A stretch of DNA of 21,881 bases from the IMG/VR virus record IMGVR_UViG_3300027733_000229, positions 1 through 21,881 of that record; one strand, given 5' to 3'. The notes below the pieces were generated by a model. That model was not told the DNA's origin. It searched no databases and worked only from the letters and a program-made list of their open reading frames with translations. How positions within the stretch are numbered: position 1 is the stretch's first letter; each line of letters begins with the position of its first letter. Below, piece after piece: positions 14,410 to 19,905 of the stretch. The position numbers were made by a program, and so were the translations under genes. The DNA is from a virus.

Positions 14410-14513
14410 TTTATTAAAACTTCTAGTATTCTATATGTTCCATATAAAGTGGAATATATACATGATACTATTATAATACCCCAAGCGCAAATATCAAACC
14501 AATTCTTTTTCAT
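14406..14513 (-). CDS. Small membrane protein, 35 aa
   Basis: The frame runs MKKNWFDICAWGIIIVSCIY to RILEVLIK and ends in a TGA that overlaps the next ATG (AAAATGAAAAC). One membrane span lies at about residues 9-25 after a basic N-terminus. It begins inside the last codons of the 102-aa gene. The paired overlaps at both ends support it as real. Function unknown. Confidence 0.55.
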   Translation of the reverse strand: MKKNWFDICAWGIIIVSCIYSTLYGTYRILEVLIK

Positions 14514-14802
14514 CTGTATATAATATAGTATCTAAAATATTAAATTTTTGTTTTAATAAAACATCTACTTCATCCAATGTAGTATTAGCCTCAATAATAT
14601 CAGATAAAGATAAATCACTTATTTTTTGTTTAATCAAATTATCAATTTCTATCATTCTTGATATTTCTTTTAAAATTTCTTTTTGTTCGGATTTTCCATT
14701 ATAATTGTCTAATATATCATCACACAATTTTCTGGATTCTTCTATGGCATTTTCGCAATAGCCTACCATTTCCTGCGAAAGAATATTTTCATCCTTTTTC
14801 AT
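14494..14802 (-). CDS. Hypothetical helical protein, 102 aa
   Basis: The protein starts MKKDENILSQEMVGYCENAI. It is acidic and almost all helical ('SRKLCDDILDNYNG', 'LKEISRMIEIDNLIKQKISD'), probably a small helical bundle. No motif recognised. It overlaps the 35-aa membrane gene by 20 bases. Confidence 0.68.
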   Translation of the reverse strand: MKKDENILSQEMVGYCENAIEESRKLCDDILDNYNGKSEQKEILKEISRMIEIDNLIKQKISDLSLSDIIEANTTLDEVDVLLKQKFNILDTILYTDEKELV

Positions 14803-14844
14803 CCTATATTGAATTTAACAGATTTAAAAAATTATGCAAGTATT

Positions 14845-15138
14845 TTAAAAATTATTATATTTGTCTAATGAAGCATCAAAATTTATATCACCATCGAAAG
14901 AAGTATCTCCACTATTCATAATTAAACAATCCCATAGCTTTCCAATATTAACTTCGTTTACTTCTATTTGATCCCATTCATTATCCGATAATTCTTCTAG
15001 TTCTGTTGGGTTTTGATTTAGCCAACTTAATATATTATATATCTGAACAACTGGTCTTTGAGTTGCAGAAGAATATGAATTTTTTTTGAATTCAAATTGC
15101 GGATAGAGTTCTGATAGATTTTTAATTATTTCTTCCAT
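14845..15138 (-). CDS. Hypothetical acidic protein, 97 aa
   Basis: The protein starts MEEIIKNLSELYPQFEFKKN. Acidic, with two Trp-containing helical segments ('YNILSWLNQNPTELEEL', 'DNEWDQIEVNEVNIGKLWD') and an Asp-rich tail ('DTSFDGDINFDASLD') that resembles a calcium-loop pattern without matching a full EF-hand. The ATG follows the u-spanin stop by one base, so it is on the same transcript. Function unknown. Confidence 0.7.
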   Translation of the reverse strand: MEEIIKNLSELYPQFEFKKNSYSSATQRPVVQIYNILSWLNQNPTELEELSDNEWDQIEVNEVNIGKLWDCLIMNSGDTSFDGDINFDASLDKYNNF

Positions 15139-15139
15139 G

Positions 15140-15739
15140 TTATAGTATTCCTTTTATTCTAAGATATGTTGCACCACCAATAGTTATTATTAAACCAATA
15201 ATTATAATGTTTCTTTGTAAAATAGCCAAATCTTTTTCTACCAATTTTTTCTGCATTATATTCAAATCTCTAACCATTTTATCATTATATTCCATTTGAC
15301 GAATTAATTCTTCATCGATCAATTTTTTAGTTTCAACTAAAGAAGCATTATCTTTTTCTATTTGTTCGTATGTTTCTTTATCTTTTAATAGTTGTTGATA
15401 TTCTTCTGAGCTAACAACAACAACCGTATCATTCTTATATTTTTCTGGAATTATTAAAACTCTTTGCTTGTTTATAATAGTAGGTTTTAATTTGCTTTGA
15501 CTTGAAATGTTGTCAATATTTTTTTTATAAACTGGTTTAATATCTATTCTTTGTTTAGGAGGTCTTACTATTCTGGTTGATTCGTTAGCATAGGTATCGG
15601 CTAAGTCTAATCTTGCGTTGTCTAAAGAATCTTTGGTAGCATAAACGGAACGAGATAATGCTTCAGATTGTTTTTCTGTATAAACAGTACAGCTGTTTAA
15701 AAATAATAAAATAAAACAAAATATAAATAACTTTTTCAT
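15140..15739 (-). CDS. Predicted unimolecular spanin (lipoprotein with C-terminal TM)
   Basis: The 199-residue protein starts MKKLFIFCFILLFLNSC. It has a lipoprotein signal peptide with lipobox L-N-S-C (cleavage before Cys17), then a long periplasmic domain that becomes a coiled coil (about 105-175, 'YQQLLKDKETYEQIEKDNAS', 'KLIDEELIRQMEYNDKMVRD'), and a C-terminal membrane span (about 177-194, 'IIIIGLIITIGGATYLRI'). An outer-membrane lipid anchor plus an inner-membrane C-terminal span on one chain is the defining layout of u-spanins, such as T1 gp11, which fuse the two membranes in the last step of lysis. This implies a Gram-negative host. A late-promoter-like octamer precedes it, and no endolysin is seen beside it. 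It could also be another double-anchored lipoprotein. Confidence 0.72.
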   Translation of the reverse strand: MKKLFIFCFILLFLNSCTVYTEKQSEALSRSVYATKDSLDNARLDLADTYANESTRIVRPPKQRIDIKPVYKKNIDNISSQSKLKPTIINKQRVLIIPEKYKNDTVVVVSSEEYQQLLKDKETYEQIEKDNASLVETKKLIDEELIRQMEYNDKMVRDLNIMQKKLVEKDLAILQRNIIIIGLIITIGGATYLRIKGIL

Positions 15740-15745
15740 ATAATG

Positions 15746-15753
15746 TACTTATC
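15746..15753 (-). promoter_or_regulatory. Late-promoter-like octamer before the u-spanin gene
   Basis: GATAAGTA on the minus strand matches six of eight bases of TATAAATA and ends six bases before the ATG at 15739. It lies just after the terminator of the RNA operon, so lysis-gene expression would be separate from the RNA genes. Confidence 0.4.
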
Positions 15754-15760
15754 TTTTTTT

Positions 15761-15801
15761 AAAGAAATAAACCCCTCTAGGTTGGTAGCCCAAAGGGGTT
15801 T
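15761..15801 (-). terminator. Hairpin terminator of the RNA operon
   Basis: The stem AAACCCCT/AGGGGTTT (8 bp, arms 15794-15801 and 15769-15776) contains a small inner hairpin (GGTT/AGCC) and is followed on the minus strand by ATTTCTTT. It lies 20 bases after tRNA-Glu and separates the tRNA/tmRNA unit from the u-spanin gene. Confidence 0.6.
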
Positions 15802-15820
15802 GATTCGACTCCGCAAAATT

Positions 15821-15895
15821 TGGCATCTCTAAGGGGATTTGAACCCCTACTAATACCGTGAAAGGGTACTGTGCTAACCGTTACACTATAGAGAC
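15821..15895 (-). tRNA. tRNA-Glu (anticodon TTC)
   Basis: The cloverleaf folds cleanly: acceptor GTCTCTA/TAGAGAT with one G-U, D arm GTGTAACGGTTAGCAC, anticodon arm GTACC-CTTTCAC-GGTAT with anticodon TTC, and T arm GGGG-TTCAAAT-CCCC. CCA is encoded at the 3' end, and the discriminator base is G. It reads GAA/GAG. Last gene of the RNA operon, 7 bases after tRNA-Tyr. Confidence 0.95.
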
Positions 15896-15902
15896 ATATA
15901 AA

Positions 15903-15990
15903 TGGTGGGCAGAGTCCGATTCGAACGGACAGGGTTAAAAATAACAATTGGTCTACAGCCAATTCTCGCCCCTTACGAGTCTATCTACCC
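15903..15990 (-). tRNA. tRNA-Tyr (anticodon GTA), class II
   Basis: Acceptor GGGTAGA/TCTGCCC, anticodon arm ATTGG-CTGTAGA-CCAAT with anticodon GTA, a long variable arm (GTTATTTTTAAC) as in bacterial tyrosine tRNAs, and T arm GTCCG-TTCGAAT-CGGAC. CCA is encoded. It starts five bases after the end of the tmRNA and is surely processed from the same transcript. Confidence 0.95.
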
Positions 15991-15995
15991 AAAAA

Positions 15996-16411
15996 TGGTG
16001 GAGATGAGGGGAATCGAACCCCTGTCTTTATAATATCCTCTAAAAGATACTACATGCTTTAATGTATTTAATTTATAAGGTATCTTGGCACATTAACCAA
16101 CCTTGATGTTTTAAAGTTACAACAAACTCCGTAATTTTTTTTACATGATTTCTAACAGATCGTCAAAACCTCTGCAATTCAAAACGGATTTAGAGGATTA
16201 CCGTTAGGCTTCAAGCGGCGAGAGCGCAGTACTCTTCTTCAACGCCACCGAGGAACTCGTCAGCATTGTTGAAGATGTATTCAGCTTCGGCTAAAAGATC
16301 AGACATATCTTCGTCTGCATTTAGTTTTTTGATAGAATATTAAAGAGGCCAACTATCATCCTCTACATGCACTTTTAGGTTTCAACTATAAATCGAAACC
16401 AGTACACCCCC
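15996..16411 (-). ncRNA. ssrA: tmRNA (transfer-messenger RNA) with a 35-residue acidic tag ending YCALAA
   Basis: A complete, non-permuted tmRNA of 416 nt. The 5' end GGGGGTG pairs with CATCTCC before the encoded CCA. The D-like region (CTGGTTTCGA) and T arm (AGGGG-TTCGATT-CCCCT) match bacterial tmRNA, as does the conserved AAGCATGTAGTA before the T arm. PK1 is visible: AGAGG/CCTCT with GATAG/CTATC, ending 12 bases before the resume codon, the expected spacing. Downstream, AACGG/CCGTT with CCTCT/AGAGG forms another H-type pseudoknot. The A-rich lead AAAAAACTAAAT precedes resume codon GCA (16318-16316). The tag frame runs to TGA at 16213-16211: it opens ADEDMSDLLAEAE and closes GGVEEEYCALAA. 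It has 35 residues, 11 acidic and none basic. The ALAA end should direct tagged products to ClpXP-type proteases; the rest is unusual. tmRNA rescues stalled ribosomes with SmpB, presumably the host's. Confidence 0.93.
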
Positions 16412-17214
16412 ATAAATTTCAAAGATCAATTCCAGAAAGCTCTTCATTGGCTACCGTGTTTCTAACACGTTGGACGAAGATTGCTTGTTACCCTCTGCCT
16501 AATCGAGTCTGGTGATAAGTCCGCAACGGTGAGCTTTTTAAGAACAGCACAGCACACTATTCCCGTCCGACTTATCAAAATTAACTGGTGTGCTTTTTAA
16601 AGCTAAAGGGGTTACGAATTTCTTCGTCCTGTGAAACGCAATTCACGGTCATCTCCGCACCTATAAAATAGGATGTATGGCTTATTTGAATTGTGTCCAT
16701 ACGAATTACCAGTTCTCCACGTCTAATCTCCCACTCCTTAGATGATGGTTTTCTAAACCAACATTCCAGTTTATAATTATCACCAAGACCTCTCATTCTA
16801 ATCATTAGTCCTCCAAGTATCTTATGGACGCATACTTAATAATCGAAGAAGTTCCCTATGGGTTAAATGTTGTTTCCGGAAACATTGCATTGTCGCCCAT
16901 CGCGGTAGAGCTTTGCGAGCATCTGCGCTTGGTAAAAAACACCCGCCAAAGTCTGCATCAACTTACTTAGTTGCCGTGTACTTTAGAAACTACTCATTGC
17001 AAGTGAGAGGCATGGCGAGTCTGCTAAACATATTTGGTAAGTGGGTGCGAATACTCTCGAAACGCTTCTTTTCAGATATCACTCCTCTTTCGAGTCCACA
17101 GGGATAGGTATTACTACTCTATCTACCAAAAATTAAAATGTCAAATATCAATTTCCGATTTTGTGTTCGACTGAGTATTCCCAGTCCCATTGGCTCATCG
17201 GGAACCAACTATCT
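16412..17214 (-). ncRNA. About 800-nt highly structured RNA, GOLLD/ROOL-like candidate
   Basis: About 800 bases between a strong promoter and the tmRNA have no convincing gene; a 74-codon frame at 16581-16805 is cut up by predicted helices and is probably not translated. On the minus strand many stems form, in order: TTCC(C)GAT/ATCGGAA enclosing GACTG/CAGTC; TTTGGTA/TACCAAA enclosing GATAG/CTATC and CTCGAAA/TTTCGAG; ACTCGCC/GGCGGGT enclosing CTCA/TGAG and CAACT/AGTTG; a TGTTTCCGGAAACA palindrome; AAGTAT/ATACTT; GGTGAT/ATCATC enclosing GGTTT/AAACC; GTATGG/CCATAC; CCTAT/ATAGG; GTGAA/TTCAC; ACGAA-GAAA-TTCGT with a GNRA tetraloop; and CGTGTT/AACACG. A pseudoknot is formed by AGCACAC (16594-16588) with GTGTGCT (16557-16551) and GATAAGTC (16576-16569) with GACTTATC (16521-16514). 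GC is higher than in the flanking genes. GOLLD and ROOL are giant phage RNAs of unknown function found next to tRNA genes; GOLLD is near this length. Class membership is inference. Confidence 0.65.
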
Positions 17215-17221
17215 AATAAAA

Positions 17222-17250
17222 AATATATATTATTTTTTTAAAAATGTCAA
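17222..17250 (-). promoter_or_regulatory. Sigma70-type promoter of the RNA operon
   Basis: On the minus strand TTGACA (17250-17245), exactly 17 bases, then TATATT (17227-17222). Transcription should start near 17214, at the beginning of the structured RNA. It is the strongest promoter-like match in the window and suggests early, host-polymerase-driven expression of the structured RNA, tmRNA and both tRNAs as one unit. The flanking DNA is very AT-rich. Confidence 0.72.
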
Positions 17251-17308
17251 CGCATTTTTTGAATATGCTTGTTTTAATAAAATATTTTTTTTCTCATAGC
17301 TAATTTAC

Positions 17309-17503
17309 TTATCTTAATTTATTCGACAATGATTCAAACTCTTTTTCTAAATCATCTAATTCTTTATTTAATTCGCCCAATTCAATTAAAAATTTTTCGC
17401 ATTTTCTGGGATTTTTATTATAAAGATCCAAAATATTATCAGTCATATTTTTAATATTGTTTTGAATATCTCCAACCTCCGCTAATTCAGAGTAAAGATT
17501 CAT
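17309..17503 (-). CDS. Small coiled-coil protein, 64 aa
   Basis: The protein starts MNLYSELAEVGDIQNNIKNM and ends in a Leu/Glu-rich heptad region ('LNKELDDLEKEFESLSNKLR'), a likely coiled coil of about 30 residues. Its ATG overlaps the stop of the 59-aa gene (CGATGAAT). No function recognised. The 90 bases after its stop hold only the RNA-operon promoter. Confidence 0.68.
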   Translation of the reverse strand: MNLYSELAEVGDIQNNIKNMTDNILDLYNKNPRKCEKFLIELGELNKELDDLEKEFESLSNKLR

Positions 17504-17679
17504 CGAATAACTTTCATTCCTCCAGATTCAAGGTTCGTTACTCTATACATAGTTTTTGTATTTGGATAATATTTGCTGTACTTCGCATGATATGTTTTAA
17601 TTTCTTCCTTTGTTTTAAAAGGAGAAAGCATTACTTCATACCACATCCCTTCGTTTTCTTTTCTTTCTAGTTTATACAT
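17500..17679 (-). CDS. Small hypothetical protein, 59 aa
   Basis: The frame reads MYKLERKENEGMWYEVMLSP to LESGGMKVIR. The pattern (short strand, then a helix 'KTKEEIKTYHAKYSKYY', then strands) looks like a small alpha/beta fold. The gene begins one base after the RNA ligase stop codon and couples to the coiled-coil gene by ATGA overlap. The gap would otherwise be empty. Function unknown. Confidence 0.68.
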   Translation of the reverse strand: MYKLERKENEGMWYEVMLSPFKTKEEIKTYHAKYSKYYPNTKTMYRVTNLESGGMKVIR

Positions 17680-17680
17680 A

Positions 17681-18691
17681 TTAGTCTTTATAATTTCGGT
17701 TGATGAGTTTGAATCCCAAAGGACGACGAGATGAATAACCTTTTGGGTAAGATGATGGTCTTACTACTATTCCTTCTCCTTCCAATCCACTAGGATATTT
17801 TTGTTTATCTGCTAATTCTTGTAATTTTTGTAGAGGGTTTATCCACAACTTAATTGTGGACTCTACTTCCAATTTAGATACTAAAGGAACAATATCACAA
17901 TGTAAAGAATTTTCGCAAAAATTTTTCATCTCTTCGTATGTCATGTATTTTTTATCTTTACTAATTTGGAATACAAAAATCTTAACTTCTTCCAATTTAA
18001 GCTGATTTCGTTGGATTCCATTACCACAAAGTTCTCCTTGTATTGTACCAGTCCAGTTTTGAGGAATAGTAAGTTTTCTTGCGGCTTTCCAAAATGTATT
18101 GTTTTCGGTTTCTTTCTTGGAAAGATTTCTGGTACAAACTTGGGTAAGTTCTCCGTTTTCAACAATGAGTGTAATTGAGCTACCATCCAGCTTTTGAGTT
18201 ACTGTGATATGAGATTCATGATTAAGAACCTTTTCAACTAAATTTGGATCATTCAATCCATTATCTTCATCGGTTTTTGATATAATATTTGTTGGAAAAT
18301 CTCCTAATGTTTCACCTGAAAGATTAGCAGGAATTTCTTTGATATATTTTTGAATACCAAGTATTTCTGTTACATCATCACCAACCTCTAACGATTCAAA
18401 TTGTAAAGGAAATTCAATCAATGGAATAACCAATCCAGAACTATATTCCCCACGAAGCTTTATGTTTTTAAGTCTAATTGGTTTATCTGGATTCTTTTGA
18501 TCTACTAAAAATTCTGACCATTCGCAACGAGGAACAATAGTATCAATTGTGATAAAAACAACTTTATCTCCTTCTTTATGGATACCTTTTTTTACTACTG
18601 TTTGCCATCCAAGAACTTCACATAGTTCTAAGGAATCTGCATTATCGTGATTTTTTATAGATTTGATAATTTCTATTGATGCGAGTTTCAT
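17681..18691 (-). CDS. RNA ligase, DraRnl/Rnl5-like, with N-terminal OB domain
   Basis: The 336-residue protein has an N-terminal OB-fold part (about 1-120, opening 'MKLASIEIIKSIKNHDNADS', then 'SSGLVIPL'), followed by the ligase domain. Motif I is KLDGSS at 167-172 with Lys167 as the predicted AMP carrier, motif III-like 'GTIQGELCG' at 215-223, IIIa 'KIFVFQI' at 237-243, motif IV 'EGIVVRP' at 306-312 and motif V 'FKLINRNY' at 327-334. This domain order matches the Deinococcus-type RNA ligases that seal nicks with an RNA 3'-OH end. It is thus a different type from the Rnl1-like ligase at 5617-6696. It stands just upstream of the RNA operon, though with a separate promoter. A role in repairing cut tRNAs, tmRNA or mRNA is plausible; substrate unknown. 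Confidence 0.87.
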   Translation of the reverse strand: MKLASIEIIKSIKNHDNADSLELCEVLGWQTVVKKGIHKEGDKVVFITIDTIVPRCEWSEFLVDQKNPDKPIRLKNIKLRGEYSSGLVIPLIEFPLQFESLEVGDDVTEILGIQKYIKEIPANLSGETLGDFPTNIISKTDEDNGLNDPNLVEKVLNHESHITVTQKLDGSSITLIVENGELTQVCTRNLSKKETENNTFWKAARKLTIPQNWTGTIQGELCGNGIQRNQLKLEEVKIFVFQISKDKKYMTYEEMKNFCENSLHCDIVPLVSKLEVESTIKLWINPLQKLQELADKQKYPSGLEGEGIVVRPSSYPKGYSSRRPLGFKLINRNYKD

Positions 18692-18697
18692 AATACA

Positions 18698-18725
18698 AAA
18701 ATATCAAAATTTTTATTATAGTCAA
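18698..18725 (-). promoter_or_regulatory. Possible promoter for the DraRnl-like ligase
   Basis: TTGACT (18725-18720), 16 bases, TATTTT (18703-18698), then six bases and the ATG at 18691. The -10 stretch plus the next bases also reads TATTTTTG, fitting the Bacteroidota TAnnTTTG element. The start codon would sit at the transcription start, giving a leaderless message. The AT-rich sequence limits certainty. Confidence 0.4.
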
Positions 18726-18734
18726 TAAAAAAAA

Positions 18735-19142
18735 TCAAATTGATACATATTCACCTGATTCATTAGTCCATATTATTTTTTTAAAATTGTGATATTTTAA
18801 TAAATTTTTACAAGAAGAACATGGTTTTGATAATGTTAATTTTTTATTTTTATCATATCTAAGATTGACCAGTGTACACCTATCCGTTTGTATATTGGTT
18901 AATCTTTTCAATTTTAAAATTGCATTCAGTTCAGAACATACTTGTTTTTGATCCGAAAAATTTAAACCATTTTCTTTTGAAAATTTTGGATTTAAAAGAT
19001 TTATAGGATGTGTTTTATTACAATTCATTCCTATAGAAATTATTTTTTTCTTATATATAATAAAAGAAAAATGACGACATCTTGTTTTAAAAGAAGTCTC
19101 GTCTATTAAAGATTTTGAAATTTCTTCTAATCTAGAAAACAT
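18735..19142 (-). CDS. Cytidine/deoxycytidylate deaminase-like protein
   Basis: I place the start at 19142 (MFSRLEEISKSLIDETS). A longer reading would start at a TTG at 19178, but that TTG belongs to the -35 box of a consensus promoter. From 19142 the protein is 135 aa. The deaminase zinc site is visible: CSE at 69-71 (Cys in place of the usual His, as in tetrameric cytidine deaminases; Glu as proton shuttle) and PCSSC at 107-111. The N-terminal 'CRHFSFIIYKKKIISIG' and 'NCNKTHP' also fit. Such enzymes convert cytosine to uracil nucleosides or nucleotides and feed thymidylate synthesis in phages. The exact substrate is open. Confidence 0.72.
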   Translation of the reverse strand: MFSRLEEISKSLIDETSFKTRCRHFSFIIYKKKIISIGMNCNKTHPINLLNPKFSKENGLNFSDQKQVCSELNAILKLKRLTNIQTDRCTLVNLRYDKNKKLTLSKPCSSCKNLLKYHNFKKIIWTNESGEYVSI

Positions 19143-19148
19143 AGTAGT

Positions 19149-19178
19149 ATTATAAATACAACTATGTTTTTTTGTCAA
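19149..19178 (-). promoter_or_regulatory. Consensus sigma70 promoter of the deaminase gene
   Basis: Perfect TTGACA (19178-19173), 18 bases, perfect TATAAT (19154-19149), then ACTACT and the ATG at 19142. Transcription would begin at or next to the start codon, giving a leaderless or nearly leaderless mRNA. Confidence 0.7.
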
Positions 19179-19183
19179 TATTA

Positions 19184-19699
19184 TTATTTATTTAATTTTA
19201 CTGCACCCTTACTTCCAGAACGAACCAATCCTGTTCCTGCTGCTTGAATTGTTCCAGATTGTTGTAAATGTTTTTTAAAAGTATTGAACAAATCTTGTTT
19301 TAATGCATCGGTGTCCTGTATACCTAATCCTAAATTTTTAACGTCTCTTACGACACCAGTTAACATACTATTTAAATATTGTGTCAATCTTTGTCCGGTG
19401 TATTGACTATCTACTTCATTTCTTTTTTTTGAAAGTTCTCCTTGTTTTATTTGTTGATCTTTATATGATTGTAATGAACGAGGATCTTGTCCCTTTGCTC
19501 CTGCAACAGCACCAATTCCCATTTGTTTGGCTTTAGAAAATCCTTTTTGTGTGCCAATTACAGCTTTTTTTGCAGCACCACCAATTCCTCTAACCACATC
19601 ACCACCCATGGTTTTTAAAAATGAACCTAAGTCTTCGTCTAATTGTTGTTCAATTACTTTGTTATAGGCTTCGTTTAATAAAATATCATCTTTTTTCAT
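19184..19699 (-). CDS. Candidate internal (packaged) virion protein with T4-like capsid-targeting leader
   Basis: The 171-residue protein starts MKKDDILLNEAYNKVIEQQ. L8-N9-E10 before Ala fits the T4 prohead-protease rule (I/L)-x-E, and the leader resembles T4 internal-protein capsid-targeting sequences. It continues 'DEDLGSFLKTMGGDVVRGIG', 'GAAKKAVIGTQKGFSKAKQM': a Gly- and Lys-rich, mildly hydrophobic segment like the protein at 12752-13453, which shares 'LLxE(N)AY' and 'ExLGxxL' at comparable positions. The rest is basic, Gln/Lys/Gly-rich and soluble. A full TATAAATA octamer sits six bases before the ATG, as expected for a late virion gene. Packaging and delivery into the host are inferred. 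Confidence 0.7.
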   Translation of the reverse strand: MKKDDILLNEAYNKVIEQQLDEDLGSFLKTMGGDVVRGIGGAAKKAVIGTQKGFSKAKQMGIGAVAGAKGQDPRSLQSYKDQQIKQGELSKKRNEVDSQYTGQRLTQYLNSMLTGVVRDVKNLGLGIQDTDALKQDLFNTFKKHLQQSGTIQAAGTGLVRSGSKGAVKLNK

Positions 19700-19705
19700 A
19701 GTATG

Positions 19706-19713
19706 TATTTATA
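19706..19713 (-). promoter_or_regulatory. T4-type late promoter octamer TATAAATA
   Basis: An exact TATAAATA on the minus strand, ending six bases before the ATG at 19699. It is the only perfect copy I found placed before a gene start, and it precedes a predicted virion protein, as in T4. Confidence 0.55.
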
Positions 19714-19734
19714 CTTACTCTATACATTTACCTT

Positions 19735-19905
19735 TTATACAATTCTTATAAAATTTTTAGAAACTTTTTCTACTGGTGAAGCATAACATCTTCTGATTAA
19801 AAAATTTTCCCTATCTTCCGATACTATCTGTATCAAATCTCCTTCTTTTATCCCATTGTTGGTATCTTTTATTATTATACCTTGACGATAAGACATTTTA
19901 TTCAT
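19735..19905 (-). CDS. Small hypothetical protein, 56 aa
   Basis: The frame starts MNKMSYRQGIIIKDTNNGIK and ends SKNFIRIV. Its ATG overlaps the TGA of the membrane coiled-coil gene (ATGA), supporting the first rather than the second Met. The pattern 'GIKEGDLIQIVSEDRENFLI' then 'RRCYASPVEKV' looks like a small SH3-like barrel. Function unknown. Confidence 0.65.
   Translation of the reverse strand: MNKMSYRQGIIIKDTNNGIKEGDLIQIVSEDRENFLIRRCYASPVEKVSKNFIRIV

Noticed and set aside
15777-15962. A 61-codon minus-strand frame across tRNA-Glu and tRNA-Tyr.
   Set aside because: It runs through two well-folded tRNAs and a terminator; a chance frame.
16581-16805. A 74-codon frame (MIRMRGLGDNYK...) with a good Shine-Dalgarno-like GGAGG upstream.
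   Set aside because: It lies wholly inside the structured RNA, and its sequence is taken up by predicted stems (GGTGAT/ATCATC, GGTTT/AAACC, GTATGG/CCATAC, CCTAT/ATAGG, GTGAA/TTCAC). Its composition is unlike the neighbouring genes. Kept only as a less likely alternative.
16913-17107. A 64-codon plus-strand frame opposite the structured RNA.
   Set aside because: It is antisense to an RNA with clear helices; no start signals and no protein-like pattern.
16412-17214. Group I or group II intron, or RNase P RNA, as explanation for the structured region.
   Set aside because: I could not find the group I P7/R-S core signature, the group II domain V hairpin, or the RNase P GAGGAAAGUCC-type element. 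The pseudoknot order alone could suggest a group I core, but there is no P4-P6 segment between the strands and no interrupted gene.
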